NCBI GenBank assembly: GCA_030446525.1
Contig: JAUJNC010000054.1
Location: forward strand, 1-27,944
Origin: Armatimonadaceae bacterium
GTDB taxonomy: Bacteria > Armatimonadota > Armatimonadia > Armatimonadales > Armatimonadaceae
DNA: 27,944 bases
Direction of reading: 5' to 3'
Positions 6,639 to 14,337 of the stretch are shown here, piece by piece (position 1 is the stretch's first letter; each line of letters opens with the position of its first letter). Below the pieces are notes generated by a model that worked only from the letters and a program-made list of their open reading frames with translations, made no database searches and was not told the origin of the DNA. The position numbers were made by a program, and so were the translations under genes.

Positions 6639-7779
6639 CTAATAGACAAACCAGTTAAACACCGTAGAATAGAAGGTATGCGAACTCGTAGCTTTCACCT
6701 GAGCGAAGAGCAGGCGAACGAACTCTATGCGGCCTATCTGCACTGTCGAGATGCCGATACCCGCACCCGCTACCAGGCGGTGCGTCTCTATGGGCGCGGC
6801 TATCCGGTCCGGCAGATCCAAGACATCTGTGGCTGTAGCCGCACCAGCCTCTCGCAATGGGCGCGCGCCTACAAAGGAGGCGGCCTGACGGCTCTTTTGG
6901 ATCACCGCCTGGGCGGCAATCGTGCCAAGTTAAAGCCCGAGCAGATCGAGCGCCTGCACAACCAACTCCATCAGTATACGCCCGCCCGATTGCTGGGACG
7001 CCAAGCCTGTGTCGGCGATGGCCAGTTCTGGACCCTACCGGATGTCACCCACCTGCTCGAACGCGACTACGGCGTGAGCTACCAGAGTCTGAGGTCCTAT
7101 CGCAGCCTGCTCAAGAAGTGTGAACTGAGCTATCAGCGTCCCTCAAAGGTATACAAGTCGCACTCTGTGGCCAAGAGCATGGCCTTCGAGGAGGGCTGGG
7201 AAAAAAAAGCTGGTGGACACGGCGCAGAGTGCGCCTGACACCGTGATACTGGCTGGCGACGAAGCGTGGCTGTATCTGCAGGCGTCCCTGAAGCGGGTAT
7301 GGGCGCCGGTGGGATTGACTCCGGTGGTCAAAGCCGATCCGGGGCGCGATACCGCTCACTTCTACGGGGCACTCAACTTGCACAGTGGCCAGGAGGTCGT
7401 CTTGCGCTCGGATCTGATGAACGCTGAAGTGTCGGCTTTGTTCCTGCAGCGGCTTGTGTTGGCGTATCCGGATTGCCCGATCTTGCTGTTGTGGGATCGG
7501 GCTGCGTGGCACCGCGGCCCGGCTATCAGGGCGGTTCTTGAGGCGAACCCGCGTCTGGAGATTGTGTGGTTTCCCCCCGGTTCGCCGGAGCTCAATCCTC
7601 AGGAGCCTGTCTGGAAGGCGACGCGTGAGGCGGTGAGCCACAACCACACTCGGACGCGACTGCCCGAGTTGGCAGCCGCCTTTGAGGAGCACTTGACGAC
7701 GGAGCGATTTGCCTGCTCGCTTCTGCAGAAGCATGGGTACGACCTTCTTTGCACGATGTTTAAGTGATTTCTCTATAAG
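6639..7779 (+). mobile_element. IS630-family insertion sequence
   Basis: Imperfect inverted repeats of about 27 bp bound the element: CTAATAGACAAACCAGTTAAAC (6639 on) against CTTATAGAGAAATCACTTAAAC read inward from 7779. About 21 of 27 positions match. The total is about 1.14 kb, normal for the family. IS630 elements target TA dinucleotides. TA is present near both ends, but I cannot fix the exact border. It sits immediately downstream of the PIN toxin. Confidence 0.75.
6678..7767 (+). CDS. IS630-family transposase in two frames joined at an A8 run
   Basis: An AGAAGG ribosome site precedes ATG at 6678. The first frame (to 7238) has the N-terminal helix-turn-helix region VRQIQDICGCSRTSLSQWAR, then the linker domain ending with SYQRPSKVYKS. 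The second frame, continuous with LVDTAQSA from 7210, has the DDE_3 domain: VILAGDEAWLYL (Asp), CPILLLWDRAAWHRG (Asp) and FPPGSPELNPQEPVWK (Glu). The frames meet at eight A at 7201-7208 and differ by +1 (or -2). All catalytic residues survive. This may be programmed frameshifting, known in several IS families, or a homopolymer error. Confidence 0.8.
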
Positions 7780-8026
7780 GCTATCCGAAAACTGTTGTTG
7801 GTCCGACCGTAGTAAGCTCGGTTCAGAAACCGAGACAGCGCGTGATCGGTGTGCTCTTCACCGGGCGCGCCTGCCGAATACAAGACTGGTATGCGCCCGC
7901 CGAGTGAGGAGTCGCGCAAACTCGTCCGCCCTGGTTGTCTCGTGCGGGGGCGCGTGCCGGGGTTCTGTGAACATACCACGCTTCCGTTGTGCCGCAGAAA
8001 ATCTGCGGCTTTGCCCCGGCCGGCGA
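7780..8026. other. Non-coding stretch between the IS630 element and the next gene
   Basis: No supported gene is seen. A perfect 7-bp hairpin (CTCGGTT, loop CAGA, AACCGAG) lies at 7817-7834. It is not followed by a T run, so I do not call it a terminator. The stretch marks the end of the mobile-element region. Confidence 0.4.
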
Positions 8027-8055
8027 TTGACAATCCGGACAATGCGGACTAAACT
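8027..8055 (+). promoter_or_regulatory. Sigma-70-type promoter for the zinc-ribbon protein gene
   Basis: TTGACA at 8027-8032 and TAAACT at 8050-8055 are separated by exactly 17 bp. They lie 21 bp upstream of the GTG start of the next gene. The -35 is perfect and the -10 has four of six consensus bases. Confidence 0.7.
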
Positions 8056-8076
8056 ATTTCTGGTAAGGGGGGCGGC

Positions 8077-8568
8077 GTGACGGCGACGAAGTACGGCAAC
8101 TTTGCGGTAAGCGGTTGGTGTGTTGGCTGCGGGCGGAAGTTCACCCCCGACGGCCGGTGCCCCAACTGTGACGCGTGGTGGGCGTCGCCGCTGGTGCGTG
8201 TGGGGGGGCCGCTCGTTGTCGCGGTTACGACGCTCCTGGCTCTGGGGATCTGGGCGTTCGGCCCCCGGGATACGCCCGCACCGGTGCGGGCGGGCTTGCC
8301 AGCCGCATCGACGGTTGCCGCCACTTTCCGCCCCGCGCGGGACCGGCGGAGCATCCCCCCGCCCCTGGAAGCGCCTCCATCTGCTCCCGCGCGCGCCGCG
8401 GAGCGGGCCGCACAGGACGAGCCGCGCCTGGTAAGTCAGGCAGAGCAGGTGCGCCTTCGGCTGCTCAGCGCCCACGTGGACGCCGTTATCGCCGCCGACG
8501 ACGAGGCGCGGGCGCACCGCCCTGAGGCGGCTCCCGCGGCGCCGCCTCAGGGTGCGGCCGGCTTTTGA
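8077..8568 (+). CDS. Zinc-ribbon single-span membrane protein of unknown function
   Basis: The start is GTG at 8077, behind an AGGGGGGCGGC stretch and a good promoter. Residues 14-31 form a short zinc ribbon with CVGC and, 12 residues later, CPNC. One hydrophobic segment of about 20 residues follows (VGGPLVVAVTTLLALGIWAF). The remainder is a low-complexity tail rich in Ala, Pro and Arg, with a helical stretch near LVSQAEQVRLRLLSAHVDAV. The topology suggests a cytoplasmic zinc ribbon with the tail outside, or the reverse. No family is recognised and no partner is clear; it is transcribed in the same direction as the small gene after it (38-bp gap). Confidence 0.7.
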   Translation: MTATKYGNFAVSGWCVGCGRKFTPDGRCPNCDAWWASPLVRVGGPLVVAVTTLLALGIWAFGPRDTPAPVRAGLPAASTVAATFRPARDRRSIPPPLEAPPSAPARAAERAAQDEPRLVSQAEQVRLRLLSAHVDAVIAADDEARAHRPEAAPAAPPQGAAGF

Positions 8569-8606
8569 ACGCGAAAACCTAGACTCCCCATCTTATCGAG
8601 AGAGCG

Positions 8607-8909
8607 ATGCCTAACTACGACGAAAACGACAGATACGAGGAGCCGGCTATCCCGCCGAGCGCATTCTGCCTGAGGGTGCCCGGCACGGAAGGCGAGGAGC
8701 TGGTGGTCCACCGCGACCCCGACAGCAACGAAGATTTCGTGTTCCTGTTCGAAGCCGGGGACGATGCGGCGGACTACGCCCGGGCGGCCGAAAAAGCGCT
8801 CGGCTTTGCCCCCGAGATCGGCCGGGTCCGCGTCCGCGACCTCCACTTCCGGACCGCCCGCTTCAAGCCCGCCCTGGGCGATCAGGTGGACCTCCCCCTG
8901 CGGCGCTAA
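8607..8909 (+). CDS. Small acidic protein of unknown function
   Basis: A 100-residue protein without signal peptide or membrane segment. It is strongly acidic in the first 60 residues (YDENDRYEE, DPDSNEDFVF, EAGDDAADYARAAEKAL), then more basic toward the end (VRVRDLHFRTARFK). Codon use matches the neighbours, with GC-rich third positions. It is separated by 38 bp from the zinc-ribbon gene and is followed by a strong hairpin at 8931, so these two may form one short transcript. I do not recognise it. Confidence 0.65.
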   Translation: MPNYDENDRYEEPAIPPSAFCLRVPGTEGEELVVHRDPDSNEDFVFLFEAGDDAADYARAAEKALGFAPEIGRVRVRDLHFRTARFKPALGDQVDLPLRR

Positions 8910-8930
8910 ACCCCTCGACCTCGCCGCTGA

Positions 8931-8956
8931 CCCCTCTCCTGCGAGGAGAGGGGTTT
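8931..8956 (+). terminator. Hairpin terminator after the small acidic protein gene
   Basis: A perfect 10-bp stem CCCCTCTCCT / AGGAGAGGGG with a GCG loop, followed by only three T. The T run is short and overlaps the -35 element of the thrS promoter, so termination and initiation are tightly packed. It may also act as an insulating hairpin. Confidence 0.6.
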
Positions 8957-8983
8957 GACAACACACCCCGTCTCGCCTATACT
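8955..8983 (+). promoter_or_regulatory. Sigma-70-type promoter of thrS
   Basis: TTGACA (8955-8960) and TATACT (8978-8983) with 17-bp spacing: a perfect -35 and five of six bases in the -10. The thrS ATG lies 32 bp downstream, leaving a leader of about 25 nt. There is no room for a T-box, so control by uncharged tRNA through a T-box is excluded here. Confidence 0.85.
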
Positions 8984-9015
8984 GAAAGTATCCTGTTGTA
9001 TGGGAGTTTTCTACC

Positions 9016-10797
9016 ATGGCGGAATCACTGCTTGACGAGGAGATGACCTCGTCCGACTTCCTTTCCCGGATGCGCCACACCACGGCCCATGTCATGGCGC
9101 AGGCGGTCAAGGAGATTTTTCCCGATGCCAAGATGGGCATCGGCCCCGTGATCGAGGACGGGTTCTATTACGACTTCGACCTGCCCCGGCCGCTCACCCC
9201 CGAAGACCTCCCCGTCCTCGAAGAGAAGATGGCGCGCATCGTGGCCGAGAACCTGCCGCTCACCCGGTTCGTGGAGCCACGGGAGCAGGCGCGCGCCCGG
9301 ATGCTGGCCGCCGGCCAGCCGTACAAGGTCGAGCTCATCGATAACCTGCCCCCCGGCGAGGAGATCTCGTTCTACCAGCAGGGCGACTTCATCGACCTGT
9401 GCCGCGGGCCGCACATCGAGAGCACCGGGCGCCTCGGCGCCTTCAAGCTGATGAACATCGCCGGGGCGTACTGGCGCGGCTCGGAGAAGAACCCGCAGCT
9501 CACGCGCATCTACGGCACGGCCTGGCAGAAGAAGAGCCAGTTGGAGGCGTACCTGGAGCGGCTGGAGGAGGCCAAGCGGCGTGACCACCGCGTGCTCGGC
9601 AAGCAGCTGGGGCTGTTCGCCTTTTCCGACGACATCGGGCCGGGTATCCCGCTGTTCCTGCCCAAGGGCGAGGCGATCCGGCACGTCATGGAGAGCTACG
9701 TGCGCGACCTGCAGACGCGCCACGGCTACCAGCACGTCTGGACCGGCCACCTGGTGCGCGAGGAACTGTACCGCAAGTCAGGGCACCTGGAAAAGTTCGG
9801 CGACAAGAAGGCGGGGGGCCTGTTCCCGCCCATCATCGAGCCCGACGGCGGCCGGTTCCGCCTCAAGCCCATGAACTGCCCGTCGCACATGACGCTGTTC
9901 AACACGCAGCGCCACTCGTACCGCGATCTGCCCGTGCGCTATGCCGAGTTCGCGACGCTGTACCGCTACGAAAAATCGGGCGAGCTGACGGGGCTGACGC
10001 GCGTGCGGGCGCTGACGCAGGACGACTGCCATATCTTCTGCACCGAGGACCAGATCGAAAGCGAATTCGGCCTCGCCCTCAAGCTGATCCGCGAGGCGCT
10101 CACCACGTACGGGTTCACGGACTACCACGTCCGCCTGAGCCTGCGGGACGAAGGCAGCGACTACGTCGCCGACAACGACAAGTGGGAGCGGGCGACGGCG
10201 GCCCTCAAGGCGTCGCTCGAGTCCAACAACGTCGCCTACGTGCCGGTCGAGGGCGAGGCCGCCTTTTACGGCCCCAAGGCCGACTTCCTGGCCAAAGACG
10301 TGCTGGGCCGCGAGTGGCAGTTCTCGACGATCCAGGTGGACTTCATCCAGCCCGCGCGGCTTGGCTGCGAGTACATCGGCGAGGACTCGAAACCGCACAC
10401 GCCGGTCGTGCTGCACCGGGCCGTTACGGGCTCGACCGAGCGCTTCCTGGGCCTCTTGATCGAGCAGTATGCGGGGGCGTTCCCGGCGTGGCTCGCGCCC
10501 GAGCAGGTGCGGCTGCTACCCATCGCCGACCGGCATAACGCGTGGTGCCAGGACCTGGCCCGGCGCATGACGGACGCGGGCTTCCGGGTGACCGTCGACA
10601 CGCGCTCGGAGAAGACGGGCAAAAAGGTGGCCGAGGGGCAGGTCGCCAAGGTGCCGTACATGCTGGTCGTCGGCGACCGGGACATCGATGCGGGCAACGT
10701 GTCCGTCCGGCACCGCGACAGGGGCGACCTCGGTCCGCGCCCGGTGGACCAGTTCCTGGCCGATCTCAAGGCGGAGGTGGATTCCAAAGCCGCGTGA
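9016..10797 (+). CDS. thrS: Threonyl-tRNA synthetase lacking the TGS domain
   Basis: Charges tRNA-Thr with threonine in the cytoplasm. The 593-residue protein starts right at the editing (second additional) domain: HTTAH (H21, H25) and CRGPH (C129, H133) give the complete editing-site set. The class II catalytic core follows. It has the zinc cysteine in MNCPSHM (C288), motif 2 around RYEKSGELTGLTRVRALTQD with CHIF supplying a zinc His, and motif 3 near HRAVTGSTERFLGLLIEQY. The anticodon-binding domain closes it (VRLLPIADRH, then KKVAEGQVAKVPYMLVVGDRD). Bacterial enzymes of about 640 residues carry an extra N-terminal TGS domain of about 60 residues; none is encoded here, and the promoter 33 bp upstream confirms the start. 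A GGGAG site precedes ATG. Confidence 0.95.
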   Translation: MAESLLDEEMTSSDFLSRMRHTTAHVMAQAVKEIFPDAKMGIGPVIEDGFYYDFDLPRPLTPEDLPVLEEKMARIVAENLPLTRFVEPREQARARMLAAGQPYKVELIDNLPPGEEISFYQQGDFIDLCRGPHIESTGRLGAFKLMNIAGAYWRGSEKNPQLTRIYGTAWQKKSQLEAYLERLEEAKRRDHRVLGKQLGLFAFSDDIGPGIPLFLPKGEAIRHVMESYVRDLQTRHGYQHVWTGHLVREELYRKSGHLEKFGDKKAGGLFPPIIEPDGGRFRLKPMNCPSHMTLFNTQRHSYRDLPVRYAEFATLYRYEKSGELTGLTRVRALTQDDCHIFCTEDQIESEFGLALKLIREALTTYGFTDYHVRLSLRDEGSDYVADNDKWERATAALKASLESNNVAYVPVEGEAAFYGPKADFLAKDVLGREWQFSTIQVDFIQPARLGCEYIGEDSKPHTPVVLHRAVTGSTERFLGLLIEQYAGAFPAWLAPEQVRLLPIADRHNAWCQDLARRMTDAGFRVTVDTRSEKTGKKVAEGQVAKVPYMLVVGDRDIDAGNVSVRHRDRGDLGPRPVDQFLADLKAEVDSKAA

Positions 10798-10850
10798 AGA
10801 ACGGCGCGACGGGGCCGGTCAAAGGAGCATTGCAGCACATCCCGTTAGGA

Positions 10851-10880
10851 GAGGGGCGACGTCCGTCGCCCCTCTTCTTG
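10851..10880 (+). terminator. Terminator downstream of thrS, between convergent genes
   Basis: A perfect 11-bp stem GAGGGGCGACG / CGTCGCCCCTC with a two-base loop (10862-10863), followed by TTCTTGCTATTT. It lies 53 bp after the thrS stop and ends just before the stop of the convergent minus-strand gene at 10881, so it may serve both. Confidence 0.8.
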
Positions 10881-11606
10881 CTATTTGGGGACCGGGCGGC
10901 CCATGCCTTTGTAAACGTCCTCGATCTGCTTTCTGTCGGCGAGCGCCATCTTGTTTTTCGGGTCCAGGGCGAGGGCGCGGCGCAACAGATTGAGCGCCTC
11001 CGGATACCGCTGCCGGGGCGGGATGCTCTGGTCCAGCATCGTGGAGTGCCCCAGATGCGCCAGCGCCTGGGCGTAGGCCTGTTTCCGGGCGGCGTTGTTT
11101 GGGGTTTTTTTGTACAGCGCCTCCGCCGCCTTCAGGTTGGCCTTCGCCTGGGGGACCGTCATGGTCGGCGAGGCGGTGGCCGGCCTGGGCGGCTCGACGC
11201 TGGGCCCCTGGCCCTGGGCGACCGTGGTCCCGCCGCCCGGCTTTGCCTGCCCGCCGTCGGCCGACTCCGCTTTCTTGGGCTCCTCTTTCGTCTCGCCCGC
11301 CGCCGGCTCGGCGGCTTTATCCGCGGGCGTGTAGGACTTGGGGGGCGGGGTCGGCTCCGGGCCGATCTCCACGCCCGCCTTTTTCGCCTCGGCGGCGTCG
11401 TCGAACTTGGCGAACGAGAGGGCGTTCTGTTTGTAAAACACGCCCCGGTAGTTGCGCGGGCCGCTGCCCTTGGCGTTCACGTGGCAGTAGGCGCACGGCT
11501 TGCCCTCTTTCGTGGAAAACGCCTCGAAGGCGTGGGCCGTGCCTGTCACGCCCCCGACAGCGGCGAGAGCACTGACCGCGCACGCAAGGCGAGAAAACCT
11601 GTTCAA
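10881..11606 (-). CDS. Exported CXXCH (c-type-heme-like) protein with TPR-like C-terminus
   Basis: The start is TTG at 11606, behind GAGGAGG with suitable spacing. A signal peptide (LACAVSALAAVGGVTGTAHA) leads to a short domain with CAYCHVNAKG, a single CXXCH covalent heme-attachment motif. A linker of about 90 residues follows, rich in Pro, Ala, Glu, Lys and Gly. The last 80 residues look like one or two tetratricopeptide repeats (ALAHLGHSTMLDQSIPPRQR, YPEALNLLRRALALDPKNKM). It should act outside the cytoplasmic membrane, perhaps tethering or sensing through a monoheme unit. No axial Met is evident in a normal cytochrome context, so electron transfer is not assured. There are no related neighbours. 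Confidence 0.75.
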   Translation of the reverse strand: MNRFSRLACAVSALAAVGGVTGTAHAFEAFSTKEGKPCAYCHVNAKGSGPRNYRGVFYKQNALSFAKFDDAAEAKKAGVEIGPEPTPPPKSYTPADKAAEPAAGETKEEPKKAESADGGQAKPGGGTTVAQGQGPSVEPPRPATASPTMTVPQAKANLKAAEALYKKTPNNAARKQAYAQALAHLGHSTMLDQSIPPRQRYPEALNLLRRALALDPKNKMALADRKQIEDVYKGMGRPVPK

Positions 11607-11791
11607 AGAAAACCTCCTCTAAGTTCCGAACCCGCCGGACGCTGCATCGCCGCGGCGGAAGGGTGGTAACGCTGGAAGCAGAGTTCGCCAAGCGGTCCGG
11701 CGTCTCCTCCTCGAACGGCCGGGAAGGAGGCATGTGCGGCACCGAAGGCGAACGTTGGCTGTATAAGGAAAGGTCGACGCGAACAAACATT

Positions 11792-12817
11792 ATGCAGAAA
11801 CCACGCGCCGTTGTGATCGGGTACGGCTTCGCCGGCAGGAGCTTTCATAGCTACCTCATCAGCATCACCCCCGGGCTGACGCTCCACGGGGTCGCGTCGC
11901 GCGATCCGGCCACACGGGAAAAGATCGTCCGGGAGCGCGGGTGCCGGCCCTACGACGGTTTCGCGGCCGCGATCGCCGACCCCGAGGTGGACCTGATCGT
12001 GCTGGCCACGCCCAACAACACCCACGCCGAGCTGGCGGTGCGCGCCATGGAGGCCGGCAAGCACGTGGTCACCGACAAGGTGATGTGCCTTTCGCTCGAG
12101 GACTGCGACCGGATGATCGACACGGCCCGAAGGCAGGGGGTGCTGCTGACCGTCTTCCAGAATCGCCGCTGGGACGGGGACTTCCTGACGCTGCAGAAGC
12201 TGATCGCGGACGGCGCGCTGGGCGACGTGCGCTGGGCCGAGATGGCCTGGCAGGGGTTCGGCCCCTGGGGCGGGTGGCGCGGGCAGGCGGCCATGGGCGG
12301 CGGGCGGCTGCACGACCTGGGGGCGCACCTGCTGGATCAGCTCGTGCTGCTGTTCCCCCGGCCTGTCCGGAGCGTCTACTGCCGGATGCACCACGACCTG
12401 CCCACCACCGACGTGGAAAGCGAGGCCCTGATCGTGGTCGGCTTCGAGGGCGGCCAGACCGGCATCTGTGACCTGTCGAGCTTGGCCGCGATCAGCAAAC
12501 CGCGCTTCTACGTCCGCGGCACGAAAGCGACCTTCCAGAAGTACGGCCTGGACCCCCAGGAGGCGGCGATGAAGGCGGGCGACATCGACGCGGCCACCGA
12601 AGATCCGCAAAAATACGCCCGCCTCCACGACGGCAAGCAGGAGCGGACCGTCCCGACGGTCCCCGGCCGCTGGAGGAACTTCTACGAGAACATCGCCGAC
12701 GTGCTGACCCGGGGGGCGGAGCCGCTGGTCAAGCTGCCGGAGGCGCGGCGGGCCATCGCCGTGCTCGACGCGGCGAAGCGTTCGGCGCAATCCGGCGCGG
12801 CCGTCCACCCCGAATAA
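11792..12817 (+). CDS. Gfo/Idh/MocA-family NAD(P)-dependent oxidoreductase
   Basis: A 341-residue dehydrogenase of the glucose-fructose oxidoreductase family, which oxidises or reduces sugars and sugar derivatives. The Rossmann start is VVIGYGFAGRSFH (G-x-G-x-x-G variant). The TPNNTHAELAVRAMEAGKHV block has the usual cofactor region, but the common EKP triplet is replaced by DKVM; the lysine is kept. The C-terminal domain shows RLHDLGAHLLDQ, the family's G-x-H-x-x-D motif. The start at 11792 is chosen because the sequence before MQKPRAVVIG has no domain character. ATG at 11732 or GTG at 11663 are alternatives; only a weak purine stretch (AAGGAAAGG) is seen upstream. The substrate is unknown. 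A terminator follows at 12885. Confidence 0.9.
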   Translation: MQKPRAVVIGYGFAGRSFHSYLISITPGLTLHGVASRDPATREKIVRERGCRPYDGFAAAIADPEVDLIVLATPNNTHAELAVRAMEAGKHVVTDKVMCLSLEDCDRMIDTARRQGVLLTVFQNRRWDGDFLTLQKLIADGALGDVRWAEMAWQGFGPWGGWRGQAAMGGGRLHDLGAHLLDQLVLLFPRPVRSVYCRMHHDLPTTDVESEALIVVGFEGGQTGICDLSSLAAISKPRFYVRGTKATFQKYGLDPQEAAMKAGDIDAATEDPQKYARLHDGKQERTVPTVPGRWRNFYENIADVLTRGAEPLVKLPEARRAIAVLDAAKRSAQSGAAVHPE

Positions 12818-12884
12818 AATAAACCTCGGCACGTTTACGGCGCGACAAAGTGGGGTACAATCTTATTGACATACATCACTTCCT

Positions 12885-12918
12885 CGCCCGTGTCCGGCAC
12901 CGCCGGCACGGGCTTTTT
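12885..12918 (+). terminator. Rho-independent terminator after the oxidoreductase gene
   Basis: GCCCGTG and CCGGC pair with GCCGG and CACGGGC around an ACC loop with one bulged T, followed by six T. It lies 68 bp after the oxidoreductase stop and 92 bp before the lipid kinase start. A TACAAT -10-like hexamer at 12855-12860 lies just upstream, so an attenuated leader for the lipid kinase is also conceivable. Confidence 0.85.
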
Positions 12919-13009
12919 TGCAGATCCCCGATCCACGCCGGCGGGCCAGCGTAAGAACCCCGCAGCTTCTTGGAGACGACTCGAAGCCTCGGCGAAGGCA
13001 AGAACAATC

Positions 13010-14065
13010 ATGGCAACGCCTACCGTAAGAACCGGCGACAGCGCCCAAGAAGAGGCCGTGCGGGCCGCCCAGAGCGCCGCCGTCAGCACCGAACGCACGC
13101 CCACGCGGACCACCGTCGAGGGCAGCCCGGCCCCGGGCTGGACCAAGGACGGCCAGAAGTGCGTGACCGTGATCTTCAACCCGGTGAGCGGCCAGGGCGA
13201 CCCGGAGGAGCGCAAAAAGCGCATCGAAGAGGCGCTCGCCGAGCACGGCTACCGCTGCCAGCACCTGGTCACCACCAAGGAGAAAGGCGCACGCCACTTC
13301 GCCGAGGAGGCGCTCAAAGACGGCGTGGACCTGCTGGCGGTAAGCGGCGGCGACGGCACGGTCGTCGAAGCGGCCGGCGCGCTGATCGGCACCGACGTGC
13401 CGCTGGCGATCTTCCCGGCGGGCACGGGCAACCTGCTCTCGGTCAACCTGAACATCCCCCCGCAGGTGCCCGAGGGCGTGCACGCCGCGCTGTTCGGGAC
13501 CAAGCGCCCGCTGGACCTGGCGCGCCTGCGCCTCCCGGACACGGGCGAGGAGAGGTTCTTCGCCATCCTGGCCGGCGCGGGCTACGACGCCGCGGTGATC
13601 CGCGACGCGGACCGTGAGGCCAAGAACCGGATGGGCCTGCTGGCCTACTTCTGGGCCGCCGCGCGCAACCTGGGCAAGAAGCCGGTGCGCACGACGATCC
13701 GCCTGGACGGCGGGCAGCCGCTGGTGCGGCGCGCCAAGTCGGTCATGGTGGCCAACATGGGGCGCATCCAGGGCGGCGTAGACGTGGTCCCGGACGCGAA
13801 CCCCCAGAGCGGCGAGCTAGAGGTGGCCATCCTGAAGGCCGAGTCGCTGGGCGCGTGGGCGCGCCTGGCGTGGAGCGCCGTCAGGAAGCGGCTGCGCGAG
13901 GAGCGGGCCATCGAGTACCGGTCGGCCAAACGGGTCGAGGTCGAGATGGCGTTCCCGCAGCCGTTCCAGTACGACGGCGAGGAGGCCGGCAGGGTGCGCC
14001 GCTTCAGCGCCGAGATCGTGCCGCACGCGGTCCAGGTCATGGTACCCAAGGACGCGCCGGTTTAG
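13010..14065 (+). CDS. Diacylglycerol kinase-family lipid kinase (YegS/DgkB type)
   Basis: A 351-residue ATP-dependent lipid kinase of the soluble, membrane-associating DAGK_cat family. After about 45 variable residues come VTVIFNPVSGQGDP (the N-P-x-S-G motif), then VSGGDGTVVEAAGAL (nucleotide loop GGDGT, residues 113-117) and PAGTGNLLSVNL. The second domain has ILAGAGYDAAVI and ANMGRIQGGVDVVPDA, and near the end FQYDGEEAGR (the usual DGE catalytic region). The start at 13010 has GAAGG upstream; the longer frame to 12866 would begin inside the preceding terminator and is rejected. The substrate could be diacylglycerol, sphingoid base or other lipid; the sequence does not decide. Confidence 0.9.
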   Translation: MATPTVRTGDSAQEEAVRAAQSAAVSTERTPTRTTVEGSPAPGWTKDGQKCVTVIFNPVSGQGDPEERKKRIEEALAEHGYRCQHLVTTKEKGARHFAEEALKDGVDLLAVSGGDGTVVEAAGALIGTDVPLAIFPAGTGNLLSVNLNIPPQVPEGVHAALFGTKRPLDLARLRLPDTGEERFFAILAGAGYDAAVIRDADREAKNRMGLLAYFWAAARNLGKKPVRTTIRLDGGQPLVRRAKSVMVANMGRIQGGVDVVPDANPQSGELEVAILKAESLGAWARLAWSAVRKRLREERAIEYRSAKRVEVEMAFPQPFQYDGEEAGRVRRFSAEIVPHAVQVMVPKDAPV

Positions 14066-14091
14066 CCGCCCGGCGCCGCTTCGGGCTGGCC

Positions 14092-14188
14092 GCGCCGCCG
14101 TGACCACCTCGCAGCCCCAGCGCGACAGGCGCCGCGACAGCAGGTCCCGGTTTTCCTCGTTGTCGTCCACCAGCAAGATCTTCGGCAT
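14092..14188 (-). pseudogene. Response-regulator receiver domain, first ~32 codons only
   Basis: The minus strand starts at ATG 14188 behind AAAGGAG with good spacing. It reads MPKILLVDDNEENRDLLSRR then WGCEVVTAA, the exact start of a CheY-like receiver domain with its acidic DD pocket. The consensus then stops abruptly (RPARSGAGRL), and the phosphorylatable Asp, the rest of the receiver and any output domain are absent. The frame then runs antisense through the lipid kinase gene. Something has joined the lipid kinase 3' end to this fragment by deletion or assembly. Confidence 0.75.
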
Positions 14189-14337
14189 CGTCTCCTTTCA
14201 CGCGGAGGTTACCTGAACCGGCAGGCTTTGCCCGGACGGTCCGCGCGCCGCTCGTTTCGCGAAGGTCTCCGGGAAAGGATATACCACTTTGGCGGCCGTG
14301 TAAACACCGCACACCGCACACCCGGTGGCACCTGCCG

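Noticed and set aside
8984..9015. T-box upstream of thrS
   Set aside because: The leader from the predicted transcription start to ATG is only about 25 nt, too short for a T-box.
9025..9750. Minus-strand open frame within thrS
   Set aside because: Exact antisense of conserved synthetase sequence, with no independent start signal.
12866..13009. Upstream extension of the lipid kinase
   Set aside because: It starts inside a rho-independent terminator and encodes no domain; ATG 13010 has a ribosome site.
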